Below the pieces are notes generated by a model. That model was not told the DNA's origin. It searched no databases and worked only from the letters and a program-made list of their open reading frames with translations. Below, piece by piece: positions 22,150-33,465 of a stretch of 64,000 nucleotides of DNA (its first letter is position 1; each line of letters starts with the position of its first letter). Both the position numbers and the translations under genes were made by a program. Source of the DNA: Cyathus striatus (Eukaryota; Basidiomycota; Agaricomycetes; Agaricales; Nidulariaceae); the NCBI GenBank assembly GCA_025738555.1, contig JAOVFP010000006.1, forward strand, positions 4,650,001 through 4,714,000. Direction: 5' to 3'.

Positions 22150-22400
22150 TTCAGCTGGGCTACTAGAATTTGACATTGCCCAGTAATTTGACGTTGCCCA
22201 GTGGTGTTGCCAGTGACGTTGCCATCCATCAGTAATTGGACTTTGGTGTTGCCTGGCATTTCTGTCTTGCAGTCTGGCATTGCCATGAAGAGGTTTGATG
22301 TTGCATGCTAGACTTGGTGTGATGTTTGTTGCCTGGCATTGCTACTAAGACTGAAGAGGTTTGATGGTTGCTTGCTAGATTTGTGTTCAATGTTTTCTGC
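22150..22400. repeat. TTGCC-rich minisatellite
   Basis: Irregular repeats of strings such as TTGCCTGGCATTGC, GACGTTGCC and GGCATTGCCATGAAGAGGTT. The same vocabulary recurs at about 44990-45275 and 47830-47885. Peptides rich in Gly-Asn-Gln from this stretch are by-products. Confidence 0.6.
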
Positions 22401-22551
22401 AAAATTTTCTTAAGTTTCAAGCTACAGGCATCGATGTATATGTATTGCAAAATAAAATATAAAACATTACAGTGGTTATGTATGTAGCAAGCAATGGTTA
22501 GTTTTGTAAATAACATTCAAGATAGTCATGTGACTCCTTTTCCACAGTCTG

Positions 22552-25118
22552 TCATAAGGTCCAAGCAAAGTGATTTGCCCTGAGCCATTGCCGCCAAACC
22601 AGATTGCTTTCAGGCTTCATTGTTCCTGATCTGATGTCCTTCACTCGTTTTTCATACCAATATTCGTTAAATGGGGACCAATAGCCCCATTTTTGACTGT
22701 TATCTTCACATGCCCAGCATCCAGGAAGTGGCCACCAAGATACAATACTTTTCTGCATTTGACCTTACCAGTCTCATCAATAATAATCATAGTCATATAA
22801 AAAATAAAATTTACTAGTGTAAATGATATAGCATCCACATACTATCCAAGCCTCATATTCAGTGAGACCATTGTCACATAGCTCCCATCCTGAACTGTGA
22901 ACATATCATACTCCAATCTGGTGATTAGTCACAGAAGAAGATGGACCATGAAGGGCCCCATTGAAACTAAGATGTTCCCATGCTATTCGTCTGACAATCC
23001 CTCCCATAAGTAAAGCTGCACGCCCATGAGGAGAATTGAGAAATGCTTTATGTATCTCAACATAGGAAACATAGTTGTCATAGGTAAACTTATAACCTGG
23101 AAGACGACAGGTGCTAACAACAGGATTGGTGCTCAATGACACAGCAGAGGATATCCATGGCTCCCGAAGCATATGGAAAGGAATACCTCTAGCTAGAAAT
23201 TCTCGTGCCATGCCATACACAGTTATGTTGTCGATAACAGAGAGAAGTCTGCATGCATAAAGTGCATCACAGGCTGTTGTTACACCAAAATACCAGGTAA
23301 CATTCTGAGCATCAGAATGCGGCACCACTACATACAAGCTTTGCACCTTGTATACACGGCATGTGCCAATAATTTCTTTGTGCAAATCCCTAGTATTGTG
23401 AATGTCCCATAATGCACTCAGGGGGGCACACCCCTGTGTCAATGGCCCAATGAAGCTGGTGATCGAAGTTTTAAGATGGTCATTGGGAGCTTGGGCAACT
23501 CCACCAATGTAACCAATGGCCCTCATCATGTCATCCCAATTGTACGTAGTTGTTACCATAACTCGATCTGAGTGCGTGAACCCATAAAAAAGGGACAGAT
23601 CATTGAGAGAGACTACATCTTCCCTATCATCAGATTCATCATCCTGAGGGGGGGAATGAGTGAAATGGGAAGGGGAATGCTCGAAATGGGAAGTTTGTAC
23701 AACACACACAGCATCAGACATGGTATATGTATCCTCAGAGGCATCATATGCAGGCTCAGGCTCGGCTTCATCTGAATCTGAATCTGAATCTGGGGATCCA
23801 AATTCTTCACACAAGTTCCACTCATTGTCATAAGGGTTGAATATCATCTGGTTATTGCCATACTGCTCCATCACCAACTCCTTGGCGGTTCTACCATCAA
23901 TCCTTACCCTGATATAAACAGGGGGGTCATTGTTGTCTAGTTGCCACTCATAAACTCTTGCCTTAATCCAACCTCGAGATCGTTCGCGACTTAAGTGAGT
24001 CTGGCATTGCTGCTCTGTCTCTGTTTTCCATCTAGCTTCATAATGAGCTTCACGAGATTCCAAGAACACTTCCACGCAGGCTTTGATTTGTTGACATTAG
24101 AGGATGCAGACAGATGTGGAGGTTGAGAGGAAGTTTGCAATGATGGGGCCAATGCTGGGGAAGCAGATTCAGCAGGGTGCACATGGGCGAACAAAGTTTC
24201 TTTCCATTCAATATGTCGAACATAGTCATCAGGCCTCTCCATAATACTTAAATCCTTCCATACAATAGACAGCGAAGGTATTAAGGCCTTATATGGCTGG
24301 AAATCCTGAGATTGTCTTTTTTTGTAAGGCCCCCACACATACCAGAATGGGATGTTGAATTTCAAGAAGAAAGGATACATCGGGCAGTGAGTTTTCTGAA
24401 GTTCTGGAATATCGACAATGATTCCTGCATGAAGACAAGGCTTGGAGAAATTACAAATCATTGACAATTGTATTCCAGTTAGCCAAGTCTCCAGAATGGT
24501 ACACTGACTCTCTGGAATTGTACATCCAGCGAGATAAGTGTACCATTCGGGATACATAACAAAGTTGCTATCATGGCGGACAGACTGGCTATCACTCATG
24601 GTGATCGCATATGAGAGAAGCCCCATCCACAATATGAACCACCTGTGGGAGTTTTCAGCACATCTTCACATGATTTCTCTGGTATTATATTTTCTTTTAT
24701 ATCCAGAGAAGGAAGGAGGAGCTGGAGTGATGGCAAGAGTCCCATATTTTATTGCAAGCATTTTGTAGGTGAACATCAGCCGAGACTCTAATTGAGACCA
24801 TTCGTGCAGAGAGGTCTCATCCAATCCGAACTGATGCTTGCCATCAGGATGGGTGATACGTGGTGCCCCAGCGAGACAAGAAAAGATGCCCATGAACAAT
24901 GGTGCACATGGGACAAATGAGAGCCAGCCATATGGATCGGACCACCAGATAGGTTTTTGAAAAACCTCATTGAGCAAGGCGTCACTATGGAAGAGATACA
25001 TATTTTCACTGTAGCACGTTGGGATGATAATGTTTCGAGTGGCATAGGGTGAATAGAACACACATCCTTTAGACCTAATTGCACGACCATTGGAGTGATC
25101 CAGTGGAGGATAAGCCAT
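22552..25118 (-). pseudogene. Second unnamed Agaricomycete repeat-family gene, broken
   Basis: Starts at MAYPPLDHSNGRAIRSKG (25118) and reads to a TGA at 24666-24668. The same frame goes on through RCAENSHRWFILWMGLLSY to 23991, so the stop is probably a CGA to TGA change. After a frame change near 24075 (intron or indel, not resolved) it continues with FLESREAHYEARWKTETEQQ, RSRGWIKARVYEWQ, DNEWNLCEEF, an acidic/Ser linker and a long conserved part (VMVTTTYNWDDMMRAIGYIG, SFIGPLTQGCAP). It ends with SWWPLPGCWACEDN and GYWSPFNEYWYEKRVKDI near 22600. The W-F-R...G-K-ARVY-W...EW-LCE order recurs in many Agaricomycete genomes; no biochemical role is known to me. A WW-rich C-terminus and high copy number suggest mobile-element cargo (inference). 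Confidence 0.55.
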
Positions 25119-25274
25119 GTTGCTAGGAAAGAAGTTAGTGTAATGTCAAGGGGTGGATATGGAGTAGACTGACCAGCAGAGGTAGGGTAAAGAGGCAGGG
25201 TTTGATGCGATGCCAGAGTTACCAAAAATGCGGTAACTGAAGGAAGCTAGGGAGATAGGGGAGGGGGAGAGCAC

Positions 25275-26233
25275 CTGCTTTAGAGTACTGAAGCAGCGAT
25301 GTGGTGGAGTGGAGAGAGTGTCCATCTACTTTGGAAGTAGCGAAGTAGTGAAGTGGTGGTGGTGTGAAAATGATGGTAAAGGAGGGAAGGTGCCTACTTT
25401 GGAAGTACCTAAGTAGTGATATGGTAGTGGTGTGAAAGTAATGGCGAAGGAGCAGGAGAGGGGAAGGCCTACTTTGGAAAAACCTAAGTAGGGGGGAGAG
25501 CATCAGCCTTAGAAAGCCAAAGCAGCAACATGATGTTATAAAAAGAAGCGAGAAAGCTGTCCTTTTTGTTGTTCAATGTTTGAGCAGAAATTTTTTGTTG
25601 GTCCATATTTGAGCTTTGATTATCTCAGCATGCACAGCCTCCTAAGGCAAGCATTTCTATTCTCATCTTCATTTCTTTCTCCCCACGAACATGCCTTGGT
25701 AATTCTGAGGCATGTATCTTCATATCTCTCTCCCCATGAACATGCCTTGGTAATTCTAAGGCATGTATTTCTATTTTCCATGTCTATACCTCGCTTGCGA
25801 CGCAATCGGTAGCTGTCAGCCCATCAGTGTCCTAATGCAGCTGGTACTTTATTTTTCTAAGTCTGACTCTGCTCAAGGGGGTTCTTTTTTTGAAATTCCA
25901 AGCATTTGCAGTTACTCTCTTCCCTCCCCCTTTAAGTTGCTCTGTTACTCGAAAGTACTCTTCCTTTCTTTTGGCTCTTTGGCTCTTTATAACTCTTGTA
26001 ACTTCAAAGCTGTCTCTATTTCCTCAGCCCCTTTACAATTGCTTTGGTACCTCTGAAGCAGCACCCCCCTTCCTTTCCTTTCCTTTCCTTTCCTTTAGCT
26101 CTCTTCAAAGCTGTCTCTATTCCCTCAGCCCCTTTACGATTGCTTTGGTACCTCCGAAGCAGTGCCCCCCTTCCTTTCCTTTCCTTTAGCTCTCTATGGC
26201 CCCCTTTACAATTGCTCAGGTAACTCCAAAGCA
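25275..26233. repeat. Covarying short hairpin family, left cluster
   Basis: At least nine 21-25-nt inverted repeats: 25275-25296, 25326-25348, 25394-25416, 25468-25492, 25690-25714, 25741-25765, 26040-26060, 26141-26161 and 26213-26233. Arms differ between copies but stay paired: CTGCTTTAG/CTGAAGCAG, CTACTTTGG/CCTAAGTAG, CATGCCTTGG/CTAAGGCATG, TGCTTTGG/CCGAAGCA. The loop is usually TAATT or TACCT. The same family lies at 44547-44965. Pyrimidine-rich tracts (TTCCTTTCC) fill the gaps near 26070-26190. Confidence 0.85.
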
Positions 26234-26401
26234 GTTTTTCTTTCTTTTCATTTCCTTTAGCTCTCTATGAAACTCCAAAGCACAACTACAGCAACTCTAA
26301 TGTCATTTGTAAGTCCTTGATATCTAGTAAGTACTTGAGAGTAATAAACAGTGTCTCCTTCAGCCCAATGTTGCACGGTTCATATCTGAACTATTCAAAC
26401 A

Positions 26402-28100
26402 TGAAAAGAAACAGAAGCAACAATTGTCCAAGTCCAGCGTGCAGTCAGTTGAAGTTACCAATTCACCAATGGAGAAAAAAACCAAAAAACAGTCCGTGCA
26501 GCTGGTTGAAGTTACTGAATCACCAGTGAAGAAAAAAACCAAAAAACAGCTATGTGAAGTTAGAGATCAGAAAACTGGTAAGGAATCTATATTTAATAAA
26601 TATGATTTGTTAGTGAACTCTTTCTTCCTATCAGGAAACGTTCTCTACTATGTTGAAGCAAGCTGTGATGAGTCAGATGATGCCCATGTCAAAGCTAATG
26701 TTGAGTCTGGGGGCAAGGTGAGATATTCACCAATATGATATAAATATTTGTAGTACTGATACTGAGGACTTAATAAGGCAGCAGAAGGGGCTAAGACTGA
26801 CATTGTGGACGGAAAATCAAAGGATATTCTGTCAATTGCAATCATGGCAGATATATTCATAGATAGCACTTCTAATGCCGGGGGCAATGAAAATAGAGAG
26901 GTTATGGTGAAAGAAGCCCTGCTCCTTTCTAATTCCATCAAGGATATTATCAAGGAAGAGAAACCAGGGAAATGCCCTGAAAAGAAAGCTACCCCCCATC
27001 CATTTCTATCTAAAGCCTCTGAATCAAAGGATATCCTGTCAATTGCAATCATGGCAGATATATCCATAGATAGTACTTCTAATGCCAAAGGCAATGAAAA
27101 CAGAGAGGTTATGGTGAAAGAAGCCCCACTCCTTTCTAATTCCATTGAGGATATCATCAAGGAAGAGAAACCAGGGAAATGCCCTGATAAGAAAGCTACC
27201 CCCTGTCCTCTCCTCTCTGAAGTAGCACCCCCTCGTCCATTTCTATCTAAAGCCTCCGAATCAGGGAGCAATTCCCTGACACTTTTTTCTGCGGTCAAAT
27301 TGGTCAAATTGGTCAAATTGGTTGAATTGATTGAATCGGAGAGCGACTTTGATTGTAAAGCTCCTGTTTCTGATTCCAAACTTGATAAACATAAACTGAC
27401 AGAGGATTCGGCTTCTGTATCCAAATCAGATGACTGAAAGATAAAGAGGGCTATACTCCCCAAAAAGATAAAGAAAACTGTACATATACTTAGTGAGGTT
27501 GAAGATATCAAACAATCTCCTATGCCAAAAAAGACGACCAAGGTAAGATCCCCGCTCTATAGTTAACCTGTATGTTATAACTTACCTTGCATAGAAGTAT
27601 GTTCATGTACATGACTCTGAGTCAGAGATTAAAGACTCTGAGAGTGAATCAGATGACCTGAAGATAAAGAAGGCTACACGCAACCAGAAGGAAAAGAAAA
27701 CTGTACATATACCACAGTCTCCTAGGCATAAAAAGGTAATATCCTCATTCTACAGTTGTCACGTATGTTATAACTTACCTGGCATAGAAGGATGACTCTG
27801 AGAGCTCTGAGAGCGAATCGGACAACCAGAAGATAAAGAAGGCTACATGCTACCAGAGGACAAAGAAATCTGTTCACCATAAAAATACATTGGATGACCA
27901 GACAAAGAAATCCTCACGCATACTACAGTCTCAACAATCTTCTAAGCAACAAAATAAGAAAGCTGGCCACTGTATCCATGAATCCTCTGAGAGAATCAGA
28001 CGACTGGACAAAGAAGACTGTACATGCACTATGGTCTCAACAATCTCCTAAGCAACAAAATAGGGAAGCTGGCCACCAATCGAAATGTACAGAATTAGAA
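26402..28100 (+). pseudogene. MULE N-terminal region: Lys-rich and duplicated low-complexity exons
   Basis: Open plus-strand exons with charged, repetitive protein precede the zinc finger of the MULE. They include two PKKKTKKQ-like blocks (VEVTNSPMEKKTKKQ, VEVTESPVKKKTKKQ). A tandemly duplicated segment of about 66 aa follows (SKDILSIAIMADI...NREVMVKEA...KEEKPGKCP) at about 26812-27012 and 27028-27212. Next come further PKKIKKTVHI segments to about 28080, with probable short introns near 27545-27595 and 27737-27790. Their place in the transposase gene is inferred from strand, spacing and the same Lys-rich style as the linker at 29880-30160. The Lys-rich blocks could act as nuclear localisation signals. 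Confidence 0.45.
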
Positions 28101-29699
28101 TTAGAAGAGTGGGATCCCAAAATAACTTGGTGGGATGGGTATCCAAACAGAAATATTGAAATCGACATGTCCCATAATTACGTTAAATTAACCAGCAATC
28201 TTTTGCACTACTGGGTTGTTCGGTCAACCAATGGGAGGCGACAACATGGTTCAGTTGACACTGATCATTGGATGCAAGGCAAGGTTATGGACCATAAATG
28301 TCAAGGTGTTATGGTCTGCATTAACTCAGGATGTAAGATTGTCCTATGAGGACTTACTCATGTTAAAAAGGGTGCCAAAATCTCATATGGAGTGTGCAGT
28401 TGTACTGCACAGTTGTACCATGTTGACTGTGGGGTTCAGTCATCGCAATACACCTGGGCTGGAGGTGTTCATTTTGAGAACAAAGGGTACCATTGTCACG
28501 AGAAGCCTGGGCAGGAGATACACCCGTTACCACATCAATATAAGCAATTTGTAGGTACTGTTAAAAATTATCCTGCAGCGAAACCTGCACAGCTTCACTC
28601 AGGCACAAAGAGTGTTAGTGGAAAACCTGGAATTCCAGCTGTAGAGATAGCCCCTGTTTATGCAAACAAGGACAGGATATCATATAACCAGAATAAGATT
28701 ATTAAGGCTGAAGGTCTTAACCCATGCACTGGGTTTGATTATCAATCTTACAGAAAATTCGAGAAGACATTTCCTGATTTTGTCATGGAAGCCTGGATTA
28801 AAACTGAATTAGTTATTTCTTTTCAGTCCGACTTTATGGCATTTCAAATGCTTCTCGAAATGTGTGCTGATAGTCCTATTAATGGTCTCGTTAGTGACGC
28901 AACCCATGGATGGTGGAAGAACAGTAATTCTATTCTGATCATCTCCTCTGTTTACTCTGTACTTCTGTCAAGTTGGCTTCCAGTGATGTTCTTGTATAGT
29001 GAAGGAGGAACTTCAAAACATTATGCGAAGCATTTTCAGGCACTTTTCAATAGCATGTATCAGGAAGCAGGACTTCAGGATGTAGATCTTCTGGATGACT
29101 GCTTTGCTGGGGTAAGTTTTTATTCGAATAAAGATCTATATAGTTATTGAACCCATTGTTCTAGGTCATGGACTTCAGTGAAGCAGAAAGGAATGGGTTT
29201 ATAGAGGCTTTTGTTGATGTTAGGAAGGCCAATGATGATGCACATACATTAGAAGAGCTGTCGGAAGTAGCTATAAGCTTACTTAAAGGCTGCAGAGAAC
29301 ACTTTCGGGCCAATATTACTCGAATTTCCCGCATTCATGGAGTCGTTTCGCCAGAAAGGGTTCTGGAGTTCAAAAAGAAAATGATGGCTCTGTTGAACTG
29401 CAGCAGTGTGCATCAGTTTAGAAAAGACATGCAAACTGTCTTGTATGACTTTCCTTTAGCAAGGCCATGGCTTAATTGGTACCTACATGAATCCACAGCG
29501 TTGATGCTATTTGTTTTGAAGAGGACTATGGAACCTGCTATTTGGGACTCAATGCCTGAAACAACAAATGCTGTGGAAGCCCAACATTGGAAGATCTACT
29601 GCACTCAAGGATGTGACCACCTCTTTGAGAATGGACTATATTTGCTTCATGCTGTAGCAGAAAGTTATGACATGCTTTTTAAAGCGACTGCCAGTAGGT
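28080..29699 (+). pseudogene. MULE transposase core with GCM1-like zinc finger
   Basis: First a zinc finger: DTDHWMQGKVMDHKCQGVMV-C-NSGC, CSCTAQLYHVDC and GVHFENKGYHCHEKPGQ, the layout of WRKY-GCM1-type fingers that bind DNA in fungal MULEs. Then the DDE core: first Asp in GLVSDATHGWWKN (about 28890), SWLPVMFLYSEGGTSKHYAKH, second Asp in VMDFSEAERNGF (about 29170) after a 61-nt intron ending at 29165, and Glu in TTNAVEAQHWKIY (about 29570). The enzyme would cut and rejoin transposon ends. A frame change near 28350 between the GCM halves (after NSGCKIVL) breaks the gene. Downstream pieces of the same gene are the peptidase, PHD and C-terminal segments to 43648. Confidence 0.8.
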
Positions 29700-30921
29700 G
29701 TACATACTTTAATTTAAATATCACTTTTAGCTAATTGTAATTTTTAGATGGTGCTATAATATGCTATGGCTGGGCTAATCGTTGGAAGGGTAAGAGACGC
29801 AAGTCCCATAACTTTCAAAACAAGAATGAGAAGAGTGACGGACACCCTCCCAACACTCCAGGAGAGCTTTTACCCCTGCCCGAAAGGAAAAGGAAAGCTA
29901 AAAAGACAACTGGATCACCTGATGACATGGATGCACCCTTGCCCAAAAAGAAAAGGAAAGCTGGACTGTCTGATAACACAGATGCACCCTTGTCCAAAAA
30001 GAAAAGGAAAGCCAATGAAGATGATGAAGATAATACAGACTCTACATCTGAGCCTATACAGCTCCCCAAAAAGAAAAGGAAAGCCAATGTGGATGATGAA
30101 GATAATATGGACTCTATAGCTGAGCCTATACTGCCGCCCAAAAAGAAAACGAAAGCGAAAAAGACAATGGAAAATTATGTGTATGTAAATGATGGACGAC
30201 CACCTGATACAGTTCCAGTGCTTGAAGTTCCTCTAAAATCGGTGAAAGCACTCCCTAGTTCAAATAAGACATCCATTCGTAAATCCTATAAAAAGAAGCC
30301 TCCTGGACTGCCCTGTTTTGGGTGGTATCGTAATTCCTGCTGGCTTGACTTGTCATTACAACTCCTTTTTGAAGTGCTTCAGTGTAATTCTAAGAACTTC
30401 AAGAATACATCCGGAAAAGTTCTTGGTGATTCAACATTTTCAGAATTTCTGAAATTGTTCAAGCAGTGGGAGTGAGCTCAGAAGACACCCAAGGCTAAAG
30501 GCATTATAGAGATTCTGAATGCATCTCGGGATGCTTTCAGGAAATCTTTGACAATTCATAAGCTTGGAGACACTACTGAAGATAAATGTAACACACTGTG
30601 GGTATGTATTATCTCTATTTATTTTCTTCTCTGTATTCACTAATAAATAATTTGCAGTCTTGGTTTTACGCTATTATCCAGAATGAAAGTAGTGACAAAA
30701 GTTATCTAGCACATTTGTATTTTGAATGGCTAGAAATTACTGTTGGAGAATATCAATCTACAGATGGAATACACATGCACATCCCCAAAACACCATTGAG
30801 GCGCATGTACAATGATCTTTCTCTTGATGACTTCAAGAGCTACAATGGCAAGGTTACTCTGTGGCTACAATCTCATATTCAATTCGATGAGAAAGGACCA
30901 TTCAACTGCTTTAGAACACAT

Positions 30922-30926
30922 GAAGA
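30922..30926. repeat. Target-site duplication GAAGA (left)
   Basis: GAAGA lies directly before the 5' LTR and is repeated at 39911-39915 directly after the 3' LTR, the 5-bp duplication typical of Ty3 integrases. Confidence 0.95.
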
Positions 30927-31590
30927 TGTCATATCCCGTATCGCCTACCTCCGGACCCCTATGCTCTTGCTCCGCCTTTTCCCTTTGTTTACTCCGGACT
31001 TTGATTACGCTCTTAATATTACTTATTGATTACTGTACATAGATTACTCTTGTTTCCTTTCTTCTGTTCTACTGAGCTATCCCCTCAGTATTGTAGTATA
31101 CATCTCATAGTGAGTCACTTATCATTCTTAAGTGCGCCACTATCTGTTTTACTTTACACCGCCATATGCGCTCACTTCTCCGACGCATTTTATTATGTTT
31201 AATTAGTTATAGTCTTCATTCTACGTACACCTACCCTGACCGTACTTCTCCGCTGGCCTTAGCCAGCGGCCGTTACTTACTCCGAGTCTCCAGTATTTAA
31301 GTAGTACTCGATTTGTACTTAGTCCTTAGTTTCGTATTGAACTACATCCTCACCCTTTCATCTGACTTGAGTTACACCTCTTGTCTTCTCGTCTCTTGTC
31401 TTCTCCGAAGGGCTTGCCCTTACTCCGAAATACAGGACCAGGAATCCCAGGGGCGCAGCACATAAGCTGAAGCCAAAGTCCTACCCCCTGAGTTCTCGTT
31501 CTCCGCTTTCGTCTTGTACTCACCCTCGCTTCTCCGCAGTCACCCCCTCGTACTCCGCCGCCAAGTCAGGCTAGGGGCACAGTCGTGACA
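30927..31590 (+). repeat. 5' LTR, 664 bp
   Basis: TGTCATATCC...GTCGTGACA with TG/CA ends. A TATA-like TATTTAA is at 31294-31300. A predicted transcript start at about 31327 (TAGTTTCGTAT) lies about 30 nt downstream, making U3 about 400 nt; this start is also what the self-priming model requires. Confidence 0.97.
31294..31300 (+). promoter_or_regulatory. TATA-like element of the LTR promoter
   Basis: TATTTAA, 33 nt upstream of the inferred RNA start at 31327. The same sequence is in the 3' LTR (39614-39620). Confidence 0.6.
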
Positions 31591-31592
31591 GT

Positions 31593-31603
31593 ATACGAAA
31601 CTA
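31593..31603 (+). promoter_or_regulatory. Self-primer binding site
   Basis: ATACGAAACTA, two bases after the 5' LTR, is the exact reverse complement of TAGTTTCGTAT at 31327-31337 in the LTR, the predicted first 11 nt of the RNA. The 11-nt length and position match the Tf1/sushi self-priming mechanism. The two-base gap (GT) fits removal by integrase end processing. Confidence 0.75.
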
Positions 31604-31644
31604 CCACCTTGGATTCCTCTTCTCATAACGCCTTTCTTTCTCTC

Positions 31645-33465
31645 ATGGCTACCCGTACGCAGACTCAGACTGCACACGCTAGGAGCCATGAACAGCAACA
31701 AAACGATGTGCGCCATAGCAATCGTCTAGTTGCTCAGCAAGCCCATGAACGTAACACTGCTAACACGCCTCGTCGTGTTGACTCTGCTCCGCCTCTCTCT
31801 CGGCGGAACGCCCCACCCTCAGCTAGTGCTCTCGTCTCTGGAGGAATTACCTCCACTCATTGTGCAGCTCGTGAACTTCAGCCGGTTCACAGCAATCAAT
31901 TGCACGCACCTCAACCAATCCCATTGAGTATTCCTTTCGACCCCACTCTCATTCCCAACGCGTCCATCGAACCGGTGGATACTCAGATTTCTCTGGAAGG
32001 TGCAGCTGCATGCCAGCAGCAAGCATCCACAGCCACTTCGCCACCTGCCCAACAGCCTGTAGCCTCAGGCAGTGGAGGACATCCTCCACCTCCACCTCCT
32101 TCTGGTGGTAATTCTGCCGGAGTTGGAAACAACAACCCTCCAGACGATAATGGAGATGGTGGTGACCAACCCAGAGATGATGGTGATGATGGTGATGGAT
32201 CCGGAGATGACGGCAACGAGCCAGGAGATGATGATAATGAGCCAGGGGATGATGATAATGAGCCAGGGGATGATGATGAGCAGGCAGGTGCCGGTGGCAA
32301 TGGTCCTGGCGGACCAAATGGCCCCGGAGGTCCTCCCTCTGATCCCTCTGAGCCTCCTTCTAGGCCTCCCTCCAGGGGCCCCTACCGCAACCCTCGTCGC
32401 CCAACTGCAAGGCCCCATTACAATTTCACCTGGGATGAAATCCTGGAAATGGTGGCCTCTGTGGCGGGTTATTTTGCCCTGCCACCACCACCTCCACCAC
32501 CTCCTCCTCCTGTTCGGGAGAAGAAGGTTAACCAGCCGGACAACTTCGACGGCTCCAACACGCTTAAACTGGAGCCTTTCATCATGCAAGTCCGCTTGGT
32601 GTTCCGGAACAACCCTCAGTTGTACCCGGACGACGCCTCTAAAGTCAACTACACGTTGACTTTCCTCCATGGCTCTGCCAGCAACCTGTTTGCCACTCAT
32701 CTCGATGATGACGCATATGAGCCATGGATGGACTCATGGGGCTATTTCGTTCAGCTACTCTGGACTCATTTCGGCCATACCAACCCAGTTGGTGAAGCTG
32801 AAATTCGCATTTTCTCCCTCCACATGGAGGATAATCAGCGGCTCATGACTTATGAAATAAAGTTCAATGAATATGCCACACTCTTGCCTTGGGACGATGC
32901 TGCCCTCAACTTGGCTTACTACCGTGGCCTTTGTCCTCGTTTGAAGGACACTCTCTCTCATCGAGAGCAAGGCCGGCCCACGACCCTTGCCGGGACTAAG
33001 AAGGTAGCCCAGGGCTACGATCAGAGGCATTGGGAGCACAATACCGAGCGCAATATTGAGGAGAAGCGCAGCAAGTCTGCTGCCAAGTCTTCGGAGAAGC
33101 CCAAGGGCAATCAGAATTCGAAGTCAACTTCAAATTCTTCCTCCTCCTCCAAGACTCCATCCTCCTCTACCTCCTCCTCCGCCTCTTCTACCTCTGCTTC
33201 GTCCTCGGGGAAACCCAAGAACAAGCAAAAGCAGAACCAGTCCAAGGTGCCAGACTTGACTGGGAAGCTTGGTTCTGACGGGAAACTCACCCCGGAGGAA
33301 CGTAAACGTCGCCTAGACCAGAAGCTTTGCCTATTCTGTGGCAACGCCGGTCATCAGGCCAAGGACTGTCGAAAGGCAGCCTCTGCTGCCAAAGCCCGTG
33401 CGGCCACTGCCACCTCTACCGAGGCAACTCCCTCGGCGAACTCGGCTGAGAGTTCGAAAAAATAG
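31645..33465 (+). CDS. gag: Gag protein
   Basis: 606 aa from the first ATG after the LTR (MATRTQTQTAHARS). It forms the particle that packages element RNA. Residues about 150-250 are low-complexity Pro/Gly/Asp repeats (GDDDNEPGDDDNEPGDDD). A retrotransposon-gag helical core follows (PDNFDGSNTLKLEPFIMQVR, LAYYRGLCPRLKD), then a Ser-rich linker. Near the end a CCHC zinc knuckle, CLFCGNAGHQAKDC (C-x2-C-x4-H-x4-C), binds RNA. The frame ends TCG-AAA-AAA-TAG. The pol frame (-1) is already open across this point, so Gag-Pol is probably made by slippage at the A6 run. Confidence 0.95.
   Translation: MATRTQTQTAHARSHEQQQNDVRHSNRLVAQQAHERNTANTPRRVDSAPPLSRRNAPPSASALVSGGITSTHCAARELQPVHSNQLHAPQPIPLSIPFDPTLIPNASIEPVDTQISLEGAAACQQQASTATSPPAQQPVASGSGGHPPPPPPSGGNSAGVGNNNPPDDNGDGGDQPRDDGDDGDGSGDDGNEPGDDDNEPGDDDNEPGDDDEQAGAGGNGPGGPNGPGGPPSDPSEPPSRPPSRGPYRNPRRPTARPHYNFTWDEILEMVASVAGYFALPPPPPPPPPPVREKKVNQPDNFDGSNTLKLEPFIMQVRLVFRNNPQLYPDDASKVNYTLTFLHGSASNLFATHLDDDAYEPWMDSWGYFVQLLWTHFGHTNPVGEAEIRIFSLHMEDNQRLMTYEIKFNEYATLLPWDDAALNLAYYRGLCPRLKDTLSHREQGRPTTLAGTKKVAQGYDQRHWEHNTERNIEEKRSKSAAKSSEKPKGNQNSKSTSNSSSSSKTPSSSTSSSASSTSASSSGKPKNKQKQNQSKVPDLTGKLGSDGKLTPEERKRRLDQKLCLFCGNAGHQAKDCRKAASAAKARAATATSTEATPSANSAESSKK

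Noticed and set aside
26648..27541. 297-codon minus-strand frame
   Set aside because: Antisense shadow of the duplicated Lys-rich exons of the MULE; its Ser/Leu-rich repeats mirror the sense repeats.
31585..31644. Gag start at the GTG at the LTR end
   Set aside because: It would overlap the LTR end and the primer site; the first ATG at 31645 is the natural start.
32065..32700. Frames on both strands over the gag low-complexity region
   Set aside because: Shadows of the Gly/Asp/Pro repeat of gag, with no domains.
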